A stretch of 52,594 nucleotides of DNA from an uncultured Alcaligenaceae bacterium (GCA_937952975.1 CALFXX010000176.1:1-52594); one strand, 5' to 3'. Numbered from the stretch's first letter, positions 17,378 to 26,337 are shown. Translations and numbers: made by a program. Notes: generated from the sequence alone by a model not told the origin.

Positions 17378-18253
17378 TTAAAGCGGTTGCTCAAGCGTAG
17401 GTGCGCTGTCAGTTAACGTCATGCGGCGCATGTCGCGCTTGTAGATCTTGTCGTCGTAGGGGCGCGCACGATGCATCGTGCAGCGGTTATCCCACATGAC
17501 CAGATCGAACGGACTCCAGACATGGCTATACACAAATTCACGTCGTGTGGCTTCTTCGATGAGATCGCGAATGAGTATCATGCCTTCGGGGCGTGGCATG
17601 CCACGGACCACTCCGATATGCGAGGCTAAATACACAGACTTGCGCCCTGAACCCGGATGCCTGCGTACTAAGCGCTGAGGGACGGGCGCGTAATTGAGCG
17701 TTTCTTGTTCATTAAAGGCGTCAAACCCTAGTTGGGCGCGCGAGTAAATTAAAGAATGCTCGCAGATCAGTGGCTCGATTTGTGTTTTGGTTTTTTCAGG
17801 CAAGCGATCCCACGCGGCACGCATATCTGCAAATTCAGTGTTACCACCTTCGGGCGGAATCACACGCGCGTGCAGCATTGAATATTTTGCCGGAGTCGCT
17901 TTAAAACTGCTATCAGTGTGCCAAAGCGAATTACCCAAATTAAACATTCGACGCCTGTCATCGGCTGCCAGAATTGAGCCATCAACATCCAGATTTGAAA
18001 TGTCGTTCATCTGGTTATAGGCAAGGCGTTGCTTGTGTACGTCAACGACGGCACGGGTTTCTTCAAGAGGGCCCAAGCTGCGAGCGAAGGCGACCTGTTG
18101 ATCGTCGTCTAGTTCTTGTTTCGGAAACACCACGACCGCATATTGATCCATCGTCCGATCAATGGTTTGTATTTGTTCTGCTGTTAAAGGAAGGCGTAGG
18201 TCGATGTTGGTGATTTCAGCGACAAAATCGTTACCAATCGGTCTAATGTGCAT
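17378..18253 (-). CDS. TauD/TfdA-family 2-oxoglutarate-dependent dioxygenase
   Basis: A non-haem Fe(II) dioxygenase of 291 residues from ATG 18253 (MHIRPIGNDFVAEITNIDLR). An in-frame start at 18493 would overlap the divergent peroxidase gene and adds an unrelated 80-residue leader, so it is rejected. The iron-binding HxD is LWHTDSSFKA, and the distal His lies in DNRCTMHRARPYDD with the 2-oxoglutarate-binding Arg nearby (RRM). The RPIGNDFVAEI opening is typical of 2,4-D/alpha-ketoglutarate dioxygenases. Family certain, substrate unknown. Confidence 0.93.
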   Translation of the reverse strand: MHIRPIGNDFVAEITNIDLRLPLTAEQIQTIDRTMDQYAVVVFPKQELDDDQQVAFARSLGPLEETRAVVDVHKQRLAYNQMNDISNLDVDGSILAADDRRRMFNLGNSLWHTDSSFKATPAKYSMLHARVIPPEGGNTEFADMRAAWDRLPEKTKTQIEPLICEHSLIYSRAQLGFDAFNEQETLNYAPVPQRLVRRHPGSGRKSVYLASHIGVVRGMPRPEGMILIRDLIEEATRREFVYSHVWSPFDLVMWDNRCTMHRARPYDDKIYKRDMRRMTLTDSAPTLEQPL

Positions 18254-18387
18254 GAGCGTTGTCTCGGCTGAAAAATTCAGTGTTTTTTCATTTTTATGCT
18301 GCAATATTAACGGTAAAACTCTTTGATTGGGATACCAAACTTGATGGTTTTTCAAGGCAAAGGCGTCTAAGATAGGTGAACGCCGTA

Positions 18388-18413
18388 GATCGCAACCGCA
18401 GTGGATCGCAACC
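18388..18413. promoter_or_regulatory. Tandem 10-bp direct repeat upstream of the peroxidase gene
   Basis: GATCGCAACC occurs at 18388-18397 and again at 18404-18413, a spacing of 16 bases, 28 bases ahead of the peroxidase start and inside the divergent gap with the dioxygenase gene. Direct repeats of this kind can be activator sites. No protein can be assigned. Confidence 0.35.
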
Positions 18414-18440
18414 TTTAACCTATTTCTGAGACCACACTCG

Positions 18441-19430
18441 ATGAATTCAAAAATCTTTTCAGTGGCCTTGACCACTGTATGTTGTGCCTTCAATGCCCTA
18501 GCGCAACAAGCCCCAACAGCCGATCAGGTCGTCACTGCACTCGAAAAGATCGGCGGGGTGCACCCCGGCGAGCGGCGCAATCATATTATTGGCGTCTGTG
18601 TGGGTGGCTCTTTTGTCGGGTCGAAAGAAGCTCAGGCGTATACCCGCTCAGCATTGTTTTCGGGTGCAGCCATCCCCGTGGTTGGTCGCTTTTCGTTGCC
18701 GGGCGGCAATCCTAAAGCACCCGATACGGCTAAAAGCCCACGTGGTTTAGCACTGCAATTCATACTGCCGGGCAATAGCCTTCAGCACTTCACTATGCTA
18801 AATGTGCCGGTGTTTGGTGCTGCGACACCTCAAACTTTTTATGACGCTTTGCTATCCAATATGGTTGATCCGGCGACCGGCAAGCCCGATCCCGAAAAAC
18901 AAAAGCAGTTTAGAGAAACTCACCCCGATGCGAAGCCGTTGGGTGAGTTTATGGCCAAGAACAATCCCCCGGTTAGTTATGCCAATAGTGATTTTTTTAG
19001 TATTCACACCTTTAAATTTATCAATTCAAACAATCAAACGACGTTAGTGCGTTGGCGGTTTGTCCCTGAAGATGGCGTCAAGCGCCTCACTGATGCCGAG
19101 ATGAGTACGATGCCAGCGCGCTTCTTGGATGAGGATTTAATTGCTAAGACTAAAAAAGGACCTGTTCGTTGGAATATGGTGCTCACAATCGGTGAGGCCT
19201 CGGATGTGCAAAACAATCCTACGATTTATTGGCCAGCAGAGCGCAAAACCATTCAGGCCGGTGTGCTAACACTGACCTCGGCAACGCCACAAAAAGGCGC
19301 TGACTGCGAAAAAATCAACTTTGACCCCTTGGTGATGGTTGATGGAATCGCCCCAACAGACGACCCTATTTTGCAGTTTCGTTCGCCTGCCTACGCGGCT
19401 TCGTTTGTGAAGCGCTTAACCGGTAATTAA
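18441..19430 (+). CDS. Catalase-family (SrpA-like) haem peroxidase, exported
   Basis: A small catalase-related peroxidase of 329 residues, about two-thirds of a full catalase. The leader MNSKIFSVALTTVCCAFNALA targets it to the periplasm. GGVHPGERRNHIIGVCVGGSF holds the distal His region. GRFSLPGGNPKAPDTAKSPRGLALQF resembles the catalase RFS and RGxAxxF strands, and FFSIHTFKFIN matches the substrate-channel region. Such mini-catalases remove organic peroxides. It is transcribed divergently from the TauD-like gene. Confidence 0.92.
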   Translation: MNSKIFSVALTTVCCAFNALAQQAPTADQVVTALEKIGGVHPGERRNHIIGVCVGGSFVGSKEAQAYTRSALFSGAAIPVVGRFSLPGGNPKAPDTAKSPRGLALQFILPGNSLQHFTMLNVPVFGAATPQTFYDALLSNMVDPATGKPDPEKQKQFRETHPDAKPLGEFMAKNNPPVSYANSDFFSIHTFKFINSNNQTTLVRWRFVPEDGVKRLTDAEMSTMPARFLDEDLIAKTKKGPVRWNMVLTIGEASDVQNNPTIYWPAERKTIQAGVLTLTSATPQKGADCEKINFDPLVMVDGIAPTDDPILQFRSPAYAASFVKRLTGN

Positions 19431-19494
19431 GGGCTGTGAGGTCCGCCTTTATAATCAGGCGTGACCTTGCTTTGCTGACGACCCATTTGAACGA

Positions 19495-20439
19495 ATGCTG
19501 ACCCCAAAATATCTGACCGCCGCCTTTTATAAATTTGTCGATCTACCTGATTTTGAGCAACGCAGGCTGCCTTTGCTTGAGCTCTGTGAAAAGCTCAACG
19601 TTAAGGGCTTGATTCTGCTGGCGCGCGAAGGTATCAACAGTACTCTGGCCGGGGCTGAAGCCGATATTCGGGCTGTCTTGGCCTATCTGCGCTCAGACCC
19701 GGCCTTTGCCGATTTGCAGCACAAAGAAGCGTGGGCGAACAATCCGCCGTTTCGCCGCATGAAAATCCGTGTAAAAAAAGAGATTGTCACCATGGGTGTG
19801 CCGGGTATTAGCCCAACTCATATGGCGGGTACCTACGTCAAGCCGCAAGACTGGAACGCGCTCATCAGCGACCCAGAGGTAGTGTTGATTGATACGCGTA
19901 ATGATTACGAGGTTGAGTTAGGCACCTTTAAGGGCGCGATTGATCCAAATATCGGTACCTTTTCTGAATTGCCTTCATGGGTTGATCAGGCCCAGGCGCT
20001 TGAAGCTCGCACAGGCAAAAAACCTAAAGTCGCCATGTTCTGCACCGGCGGTATTCGCTGTGAAAAATCGACTGCGTTGATGCGCACGAAGGGCTTTGAC
20101 GAGGTCTATCACCTTGAAGGTGGCATTCTTAAATACCTTGAGACCATCCCGCCTGAGCAAAGTCTTTGGGAGGGTGAGTGCTTCGTCTTTGATGAGCGTG
20201 TTTCGGTTGGACACGGATTGCAGCAAACCTCGCGCCCGCTCTGCCGCTGCTGTCGTCAGCCTTTACCGGATGGTGCGACCGAATCACCGCTTTACGAAGA
20301 GGGCGTGAGTTGCCCGCGCTGCATCAATAAAACGACCGAGCTACAAAAAAGTGGTGCGCGCGAGCGCCAGCGCCAATGTGAGCTTGCTAAAAAACGAGAA
20401 ACGGCCCACGTCGGGGCGAAGATGCCCTTGCCTGAGTGA
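19495..20439 (+). CDS. trhO: tRNA uridine(34) hydroxylase TrhO (YceA, rhodanese-like)
   Basis: TrhO hydroxylates uridine 34 of certain tRNAs, the oxygen-dependent route to 5-hydroxyuridine. The 314-residue protein has the N-terminal acylphosphatase-like domain (LARKG-type LAREGINSTLAG), the conserved RMKIRVKKEIVTMGVPGISP segment, and a central rhodanese domain with active-site Cys in MFCTGGIRCEKSTALM. A C-terminal cysteine cluster (CRCCRQPLP, CPRCINKT) looks metal-binding. Its stop lies inside a 22-base palindrome shared with the convergent gene. Confidence 0.95.
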   Translation: MLTPKYLTAAFYKFVDLPDFEQRRLPLLELCEKLNVKGLILLAREGINSTLAGAEADIRAVLAYLRSDPAFADLQHKEAWANNPPFRRMKIRVKKEIVTMGVPGISPTHMAGTYVKPQDWNALISDPEVVLIDTRNDYEVELGTFKGAIDPNIGTFSELPSWVDQAQALEARTGKKPKVAMFCTGGIRCEKSTALMRTKGFDEVYHLEGGILKYLETIPPEQSLWEGECFVFDERVSVGHGLQQTSRPLCRCCRQPLPDGATESPLYEEGVSCPRCINKTTELQKSGARERQRQCELAKKRETAHVGAKMPLPE

Positions 20440-20451
20440 CGTCACTCAGGC
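20430..20451. terminator. Perfect 22-bp palindrome covering two convergent stop codons
   Basis: GCCTGAGTGAC at 20430-20440 is followed directly by its exact complement to 20451. The trhO stop (20437-20439) and the opposite-strand Bug receptor stop (20442-20444) lie symmetrically in it, so both proteins end in Pro-Glu. It probably forms a bidirectional hairpin, with no T tract on either strand. Confidence 0.5.
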
Positions 20452-21416
20452 GTAATCCCTGCGTCTTTGACAATTTTTGCGTACTTAGCAACGGCCTCTT
20501 TTTGTAGGGCGGCGAGTTCTTTAGGCCCTGAAGGTACAACATCAAAGCCGAACTTCTTAATTTTGCTGGCGATTTCAGGGTTGGCCAAGACCTTCAGCAA
20601 TTCATTGCTCAACTTGTTGACGACCTCTGCAGGAGTACCTGCGCGGGTAAAAAATGCCAGCCATGACCAGTGTCCATAGTCTTTCAGCCCAGGGGTTTCG
20701 GCTACGGCGGCAACGCCAGGGGCCTCGTCAATTTGACTTGGGCCGGTGACTGCAATGGCACGTAACCGACCAGTGGCAACCTGTGCCATGCCCGAGCCAG
20801 TTGGTTCGCACACGAGCTGCACCTGATTACCCATTAGATCGTTGAGCGCTTGCGTAGACGTTTTATAGGGAACAAAAGTGATGCTTGCACCCGACATGAC
20901 TTTCAGCATCTCAATACAAATTCTAGAGCTCGCCGTACCGGCACCGTAATTCAATTTAGTTGGATTGGCTTTTGCATAGGCGATGAGCTCTGCCACGTTA
21001 TTAACGGGCAAGGCTGATGGCACGAGTAAAACGTTGTACGCGTTATCAAGCGCCTTGGCCACAGCAGCGAAGTCTTCAACGGGATCAAAAGGAAGCTTGG
21101 CATACAAGCTTGAAATTGCGGCCATTGTGGTGCTTGAACCGAATACCAGCGTATAGCCATCAGGCGCGGCTTTTGCAGCCGCTTCGACGCCGATCATTCC
21201 TTGCGCGCCAGGGCGATTCTCGACAATGACCGGCTGTTTGACCTGTTCGGAGAGCTTGTCAGCGATTAGGCGCGCGACAACATCGGTCGCGCCACCGGCT
21301 GCAAGTGGCACAATCATACGAAGGGGGCGCGTGGGAAATTCTTGGGCGTTGACGCCTAAGTTGACTCCAGCGAACAATATCGCGCTAAGTAGTGCCTGTT
21401 GAATTTTTTTTGCCAT
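20442..21416 (-). CDS. Bug/TctC-family periplasmic solute-binding protein
   Basis: A 324-residue receptor with a signal peptide (MAKKIQQALLSAILFAGVNLGVNAQ). The hallmark strand FPTRPLRMIVPLAAGGATDVVARL is followed by NRPGAQGMIGVEAAAKAAPDGYTLVFG. Near residue 140 is the NYGAGTASSRI loop. It begins ten bases after the dehydrogenase gene upstream on the same strand, so the two are very likely one transcript. That pairing suggests the ligand is a hydroxy or branched short-chain acid. No TctA/TctB in the window. Confidence 0.94.
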   Translation of the reverse strand: MAKKIQQALLSAILFAGVNLGVNAQEFPTRPLRMIVPLAAGGATDVVARLIADKLSEQVKQPVIVENRPGAQGMIGVEAAAKAAPDGYTLVFGSSTTMAAISSLYAKLPFDPVEDFAAVAKALDNAYNVLLVPSALPVNNVAELIAYAKANPTKLNYGAGTASSRICIEMLKVMSGASITFVPYKTSTQALNDLMGNQVQLVCEPTGSGMAQVATGRLRAIAVTGPSQIDEAPGVAAVAETPGLKDYGHWSWLAFFTRAGTPAEVVNKLSNELLKVLANPEIASKIKKFGFDVVPSGPKELAALQKEAVAKYAKIVKDAGITPE

Positions 21417-21426
21417 CTGCTTTCTC

Positions 21427-22311
21427 TTAAGAGTCGTTTTTATGAGTCACCGATTGCCAGCGCGTGAAGATCGTCTCATCAGTTGCGTCTACATGCCGCG
21501 ATAGTTCATTTAACAGTGGTAGTTCAAGCTGGGCGCCCTGCGCCAAATCCTTTGCTAAATGCAAATCTTTACTGACAATGTTTACTAAAGAAAAAAAGGC
21601 TTCTTTAGATCGCGCCCACGCTTGGTAGTGTTGTTTGGTCATTGCCGCATCAAGCGACATAAAGTTTCGACCACTGCTGACCTCAAGAATCGGCGCAATT
21701 TGTTCAATGTCTACGCCATACCTGGCCGCGAGTTCAAACGCTTCAGCGGCTAAATAAATATTGGCAATACCCAACATATTGTTAATGACTTTGATGACCT
21801 CGGCTGCGCCGAGTGCTCCGCAACGAAAAATCTCAGTGCCCGTCGCTTTCATCAGCGGTTCAGCGTCGTCCAGATCTTGAGCTTCGCCACTCATCATGAT
21901 GGTGAGTGTGCCAAGCTCTGCCTTTACTAACCCGCCACTGACCGGGGCGTCGATCAAGCGTGCATGTGTAGCTTTAAGCTGTTCTGCCACTTGCTTCAGA
22001 GTCGTGGGTAGGGTGGTGCTCATCATGCAGACCAGGGGACGATGATCTGCTGGGATCGCGTGCGCAAAGCCTGCATCACCTCCGATGACAGATAGAATTT
22101 GCTCATCATTTGCCACGAGCACGATGATGGCGTCCGCGTTGGCGCATGCGCGCGGGTGCTGGGTGGTCGTCACGCCTTCTTTGGCGAAAGACTCTAGTAC
22201 GCTCAGATCTTGATCGCACACTGTTAACTCAAAGCCTGCTCGTTTGATGCAGCGCGCCATGCGCGAGCCCATATTGCCCGCACCAATCAGTGCGACAGTT
22301 TTGATCGTCAT
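21427..22311 (-). CDS. 3-Hydroxyisobutyrate dehydrogenase-family NAD(P)-dependent oxidoreductase
   Basis: A 294-residue beta-hydroxyacid dehydrogenase (3-hydroxyisobutyrate dehydrogenase/tartronate semialdehyde reductase group). The cofactor fold starts VALIGAGNMGSRMARCIKRAG. The substrate-binding DAPVSGGLVKAELGTLTIM and the catalytic Lys in AEVIKVINNMLG are intact. GGAG precedes its ATG. It is the first gene of a two-gene unit with a Bug receptor. The precise substrate could be 3-hydroxyisobutyrate, tartronate semialdehyde or a related acid. Confidence 0.93.
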   Translation of the reverse strand: MTIKTVALIGAGNMGSRMARCIKRAGFELTVCDQDLSVLESFAKEGVTTTQHPRACANADAIIVLVANDEQILSVIGGDAGFAHAIPADHRPLVCMMSTTLPTTLKQVAEQLKATHARLIDAPVSGGLVKAELGTLTIMMSGEAQDLDDAEPLMKATGTEIFRCGALGAAEVIKVINNMLGIANIYLAAEAFELAARYGVDIEQIAPILEVSSGRNFMSLDAAMTKQHYQAWARSKEAFFSLVNIVSKDLHLAKDLAQGAQLELPLLNELSRHVDATDETIFTRWQSVTHKNDS

Positions 22312-22390
22312 CCAACGTCTCCGGCGTACTTGATGTTCTGAGCGGCGCGCTTGCTGCTTGACTCATGCCGCTATTTTTCTACTATCTTAA

Positions 22391-22412
22391 GGCAATTGCC
22401 AAAATAGTGGCA
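22391..22412. promoter_or_regulatory. Candidate operator in the divergent gap before the EamA gene
   Basis: A perfect palindrome GGCAATTGCC (22391-22400) overlaps a second dyad, TGCCA-N6-TGGCA (22397-22412), in the 210-base gap between two divergent genes. Symmetry is seen directly; any bound regulator is unknown. Confidence 0.35.
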
Positions 22413-22521
22413 TACTTTTGCGATTGAGCGCCGTGCAGATTGTTTTGATCTGCCCCTGACGTGACGCTTGAGCTAAGGCGTTTCATGTGGTTCAAGCACT
22501 TCAAAAGGATGTTGTCTGATC

Positions 22522-23433
22522 GTGAGCGATAAAACTAACGCAATTTCTGGCCTGGCGTTTGCAACGCTCTTATTCATCGGGTTGATCATGGGCGCCAATC
22601 ATATTGCGGCGCGCATCGCTTTTGATCATGGCTTAAACGTTGCCACCGCCGTGGTGGTGCGCAGCCTCGTGACCGCTGTTGTGGTGAGCTTGATCGTCTA
22701 TTTTCAGGGTGTGCCGATTCGGCTGACAAGCAGACATAAAAAAGTATTGCCCGCAATCGGCCTACTGGTCACGATTCAAAGCTTAAGCATTTATTCGTCG
22801 GTGGCCTTGCTGCCCGTATCCTTAGCCTTGTTGGCCTTTAATACTTATCCGCTTTGGACCGCCTTTTGGTGTCGTGTCATTTATGGGCAGCGTCCTGAGC
22901 GGCAGGTGCTGCTTGCGATGCCCATTATGTTGATTGGGTTAGCGCTGGCCTTAGATGTTTTTGGTGCCGCGTCAGGGCTGGGTGCCAAAGCCCAATGGGG
23001 CTTGATCGGAGTTGGCGTGGCCTTTGCACTCACGGCTGCTGGAACCTTTGGCTTAGCGCTGGCGCTGACGCAAAACGAAGCCTCTGAGCTAGATGGACGT
23101 GTGCGTACCGCGACTACGATGTGGATGGTTGGGTTGTTGGCGATCATCGGTACGCAGGCGATGGGTGCCTTTCAATGGCCCACAGCCACAGTCGGCTGGT
23201 GGGGCTTGGCCTTGTTAACGATTTTTTATGGTACCGGTTTTACGGTAATGTTTATCGTCTTGCCGCGTTTAGGTGTTGTCGGCAATTCGTCAATTATGAG
23301 CATCGAACCCATCTTTGCACTGGTCTTAGGCTGGTTTATTTTGGATCAAAAAATTGCCGTCATACAAATCGTTGGCGCATGCTTAGTCGTTGGGCTTGTG
23401 ATTAAGCTTGGATTGAGAAAACAGGTCAAATAG
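22522..23433 (+). CDS. EamA/DMT-family transporter
   Basis: A 303-residue inner-membrane protein with ten hydrophobic helices arranged as two EamA repeats. The first repeat begins ATLLFIGLIMGANHIAARIAF and the second ends NSSIMSIEPIFALVLGWFILDQ, the EP-A---G motif typical of drug/metabolite exporters. The start is GTG 22522, preceded by AAGGA some 11 bases upstream, a slightly long spacing. It is transcribed divergently from the hydroxyacid dehydrogenase and converges on a Bug receptor. Substrate unknown; an exporter is most likely. Confidence 0.9.
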   Translation: MSDKTNAISGLAFATLLFIGLIMGANHIAARIAFDHGLNVATAVVVRSLVTAVVVSLIVYFQGVPIRLTSRHKKVLPAIGLLVTIQSLSIYSSVALLPVSLALLAFNTYPLWTAFWCRVIYGQRPERQVLLAMPIMLIGLALALDVFGAASGLGAKAQWGLIGVGVAFALTAAGTFGLALALTQNEASELDGRVRTATTMWMVGLLAIIGTQAMGAFQWPTATVGWWGLALLTIFYGTGFTVMFIVLPRLGVVGNSSIMSIEPIFALVLGWFILDQKIAVIQIVGACLVVGLVIKLGLRKQVK

Positions 23434-23524
23434 TTTGAGTGATTTCACCCGGGGCGCTCGGAAGGCACCTGAAGCTAGGAATTAGTCCCCAGTGCCCATT
23501 GTCACGCCTACGCTTCGCCTACAG

Positions 23525-24517
23525 TTATTGCACGAGGTAATTGGTCTGTTTAACTAAGCGTGCCCAGCGGGCCATATCATCTTGAATATATTTGGTCAGT
23601 GCCTCAGGTGAACTGCCGTTTGCCTCAACACCCGCGGTGGCTAGTTTCTCTTTAACAACCTTATCGTTCAGTGCAGTCACAATCTCGCGATTCAATTTTG
23701 TCAAAATCTCTGGCGGCGTACTTGCTGGCGCCAAAATAAAAAAGTCGATACTGATATCAATTTCGGGATAGCCCGCTTCGACCATGGTTGCCGTGTTTGG
23801 GACAACGGCCGAGCGTGTCGGGCCTGTTACGCCTAGTAACTTGACCTTCCCAGTGTTCACTAAAGACAAAGCCGATGCAGTGGTGGTCCAAAGTAAATCG
23901 ACTCTGCCGCTGGCCACATCTGTCATCCCAGTCGTTGTGAGTTTGTAGTCAATGATTGAAAAGTCAATCTGCGCAGCAAACTTCAAAATCATCCCAACAA
24001 AGTGGGTGGCGGCGCTACCCGAGGCAAAATTGAGTTGACCTGGTTTGTCTTTAGCGAGCGCAATGAGCTCTTTCATTGAGTTCGCAGGTAGATCTTGACG
24101 TGCAATTAAGACATTGCGCAAAGACCCCACCAGGGCGACGGGGCTAAAGTCTCTGGCAATATCGAGGCGAGAATCTTTTGTGACAAACTGATTGACGATG
24201 CTACTTGTGCTGGCAATCAAGACGGTATGACCATCGGGTGTGGCGCGCGCGACGTAGTCAGCGCCGATGCTGCCGTTGGCGCCAGCTCGGTTATCGACCA
24301 CCATCGGCTGCCCTGCGGTTTCGCTGACTTTCTGGGCAATGATTCGGGCGATGATGTCATTTCCAGTTCCCGGGCCGTAAGGCACGACGACTGTGATGGG
24401 CTTGCTCGGAAAGGTTTGTGCAACAGCGGTTTGATAACCAGCCAGCAGCATGACGAGGACGATGAGTGCGCCAAGGATGGTGAAGGTTGTAATTGATTTG
24501 CTGAAGTGTTGGGTCAT
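23525..24517 (-). CDS. Bug/TctC-family periplasmic solute-binding protein
   Basis: A 330-residue receptor. The signal peptide runs about 1-33 (LGALIVLVMLLAGYQTAVAQ). The hallmark TFPSKPITVVVPYGPGTGND differs slightly from the usual PGGGTD, reading PGTGND. NRAGANGSIGADYVARATPDG follows. It lies 61 bases downstream of a receptor-like gene on the same strand. The window holds no membrane subunits for it. Confidence 0.93.
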   Translation of the reverse strand: MTQHFSKSITTFTILGALIVLVMLLAGYQTAVAQTFPSKPITVVVPYGPGTGNDIIARIIAQKVSETAGQPMVVDNRAGANGSIGADYVARATPDGHTVLIASTSSIVNQFVTKDSRLDIARDFSPVALVGSLRNVLIARQDLPANSMKELIALAKDKPGQLNFASGSAATHFVGMILKFAAQIDFSIIDYKLTTTGMTDVASGRVDLLWTTTASALSLVNTGKVKLLGVTGPTRSAVVPNTATMVEAGYPEIDISIDFFILAPASTPPEILTKLNREIVTALNDKVVKEKLATAGVEANGSSPEALTKYIQDDMARWARLVKQTNYLVQ

Positions 24518-24578
24518 GTTTGCCTCTTTGATTATGCTTATCGTGCTTCTTCATATCCAAGCTAGATCGGTTTTCAAA

Positions 24579-25289
24579 TTAGCTTTCGTTGAAACTCACC
24601 CCCTGCATCCCCGCACGCTGCGCTGCAGCCTCTAAAAAGCCGTTCGTTTTGATGTCTTTGCAAAACGCTTGCAGCAAGGGTAGGGCAGCTGAGCGCCCCT
24701 TTGGGATACCGAGTGCGATCCGCTCAAAGCCCCAGGCACCGTCTAACACGATTGAGCCTGGACTATGCTTTGCCAATTCAAAGAGAATGCCTTTGTTGGT
24801 GCCAAAGGCGTCAATTTTTGCTTGATTGAGTAGGCGTGTCACTTCGTCAAGGCTGTGGATTGCGACGACTTTTGCTCGTGATAAGAGGGTGGGTAAGACG
24901 GTTTCAGAAGTACTGCCTCCCGAGACCCCAACGACGATTCCCTCGCGATCAAGGGCCGCCATATCACGTATATCGCAGTGGGCACCAATCAAATAACTTT
25001 GCGCTGAAAAAAGAATCGCCTGAGCAAAGTCTAAGTACTCGGCGCGTACTGGTGTTGCATTGACCAAGGCTAAGTCAATCGCTCCTTGTTTAGCCGCAGC
25101 CAGGACATCGCCATTCTTTTGAAAAACGACAGGCTCAAACGGCAGCCCAAGGTAGCCAGCAAACGCACGGCCCAACTCGTAACCCATGCCGTAATTGTCT
25201 TGGGGTGTTTCACCAAGCATGAGCGACTGTGGGCTGCCGGTGTAAAGCCCGACGCGCAGTTTTCCGGTAGGAGCCAAGATCTGTTGCAT
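24579..25289 (-). CDS. Family-3 solute-binding-domain protein lacking a signal peptide
   Basis: A 236-residue protein with the amino-acid-receptor fold: KLRVGLYTGSPQSLML opening, GMGYELGRAFAGYLGLP, the IDLALVNATPVRAEYLDFA hinge segment and a second lobe with VGVSGGSTSETVLPTL. Receptors of this type are normally exported, but here the ATG is followed directly by the mature domain and an in-frame TAA lies three codons upstream (25296-25298). It is therefore probably cytoplasmic, perhaps a sensor or enzyme such as the cyclohexadienyl dehydratase type. The 61-base gap to the Bug receptor suggests one operon. Confidence 0.85.
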   Translation of the reverse strand: MQQILAPTGKLRVGLYTGSPQSLMLGETPQDNYGMGYELGRAFAGYLGLPFEPVVFQKNGDVLAAAKQGAIDLALVNATPVRAEYLDFAQAILFSAQSYLIGAHCDIRDMAALDREGIVVGVSGGSTSETVLPTLLSRAKVVAIHSLDEVTRLLNQAKIDAFGTNKGILFELAKHSPGSIVLDGAWGFERIALGIPKGRSAALPLLQAFCKDIKTNGFLEAAAQRAGMQGVSFNES

Positions 25290-25446
25290 AAATTGTTACC
25301 CGATAGAAATGAATTTAAGGCTTCGCTTTGGTGATCAGCTCTTTGACTTTTATCGCTTGACAGTGACTGAGAGTGTTTAAGAGCGATCCTAAAGATAGCA
25401 CGGCATGGTTTAATCGATATTATTTTTCAAACCCTTGGGGCTCATC

Positions 25447-26181
25447 ATGTTTGCACCTTCACGACGTCGCGCGTTAGTTGCCTGTCTGTTGGCTTGTTGC
25501 ACGTTTAATTTCGAAGCCTTTGCGCAAGTGTCGGCAAGTGATGCGGCCTGGTTAGAGAGTCCCATTCGCACTGAACGCGATCGACAGGCGGATGCAAGGC
25601 GCAAACCCCTTGAACTGCTAAAGCTGGCTCAAGTCGCGCCTGGCATGACTGTCTTGGACGTCGCTTCTGGCGGTGGCTATACGGCGCAGGTTTTAGCATT
25701 AGCGGTTGGAACACAGGGTAAGGTCTGGGCCCAAATTGCCAAACCATCTCCTGCTCTCGAGGCGCGGCTTGCAGCGCACCCACAGGCTAACCTACAAGTA
25801 CTTACCCGTCCGCTTGAAGATTTATTTTCTCCAGAACTACCACGCGTCGATCGGGTGACCTTGATCTTGTCCTACCACGACATTGTGAATACCCCAACGG
25901 ATCGCAGCGCGATGAATAAAGCGATTTTCAATGCGCTCAAACCCGGTGGTTTTTTAATTGTGATGGATCACGTTGGCAAACCTGGGTCGGGCGTGAGTGA
26001 GACTTCGACTCTGCATCGGATCGATCAACAGGCCGTTGTCGCAGAGTTGACTGCTGCTGGGTTCAAGCTCGACGGCCAGTCAGATGCCTGGAAAAATCCT
26101 ACCGATACGCTCGAGCAACATTCTTCAAAAATGGATGTGCCGAGTGACCGTTTTGCTTTGAGATTTGTGCGACCGTTATAG
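25447..26181 (+). CDS. Exported class I SAM-dependent methyltransferase-like protein
   Basis: A 244-residue protein from ATG 25447. The N-terminus (PSRRRALVACLLACCTFNFEAFA) is a signal peptide, followed by a Rossmann methyltransferase domain with motif I MTVLDVASGGGYTAQVLA and motif post-I VWAQIAKPSP. LKPGGFLIVMDHVG is motif III. It resembles the predicted methyltransferase group COG4798, whose members often carry export signals. SAM is not known to be available in the periplasm, so either the protein is retained, anchored, or binds another ligand. It is a single-gene unit. Confidence 0.88.
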   Translation: MFAPSRRRALVACLLACCTFNFEAFAQVSASDAAWLESPIRTERDRQADARRKPLELLKLAQVAPGMTVLDVASGGGYTAQVLALAVGTQGKVWAQIAKPSPALEARLAAHPQANLQVLTRPLEDLFSPELPRVDRVTLILSYHDIVNTPTDRSAMNKAIFNALKPGGFLIVMDHVGKPGSGVSETSTLHRIDQQAVVAELTAAGFKLDGQSDAWKNPTDTLEQHSSKMDVPSDRFALRFVRPL

Positions 26182-26337
26182 CGACACTCGTGCAAGTGAG
26201 GGTCGATAAATGCAGTAATGCAACTGTGTACGCGGTCGCATATTGAGCATCTTGGGTTTGGTGGATTTGCTTGTTTATACTGGCTGATCGTTTTGTACGA
26301 ATTGTCTGTGTAATGTCTAAGCTGGAGCCACCTCGTC

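Noticed and set aside
18254..18493. An 80-residue N-terminal extension of the TauD-like dioxygenase
   Set aside because: It overlaps the divergent peroxidase gene and has no family similarity; ATG 18253 gives the normal length.
22408..22422. A sigma-54 promoter (TGGCA ... TTGC) before the EamA gene
   Set aside because: The GG-to-GC distance is one base too short for the strict -24/-12 spacing.
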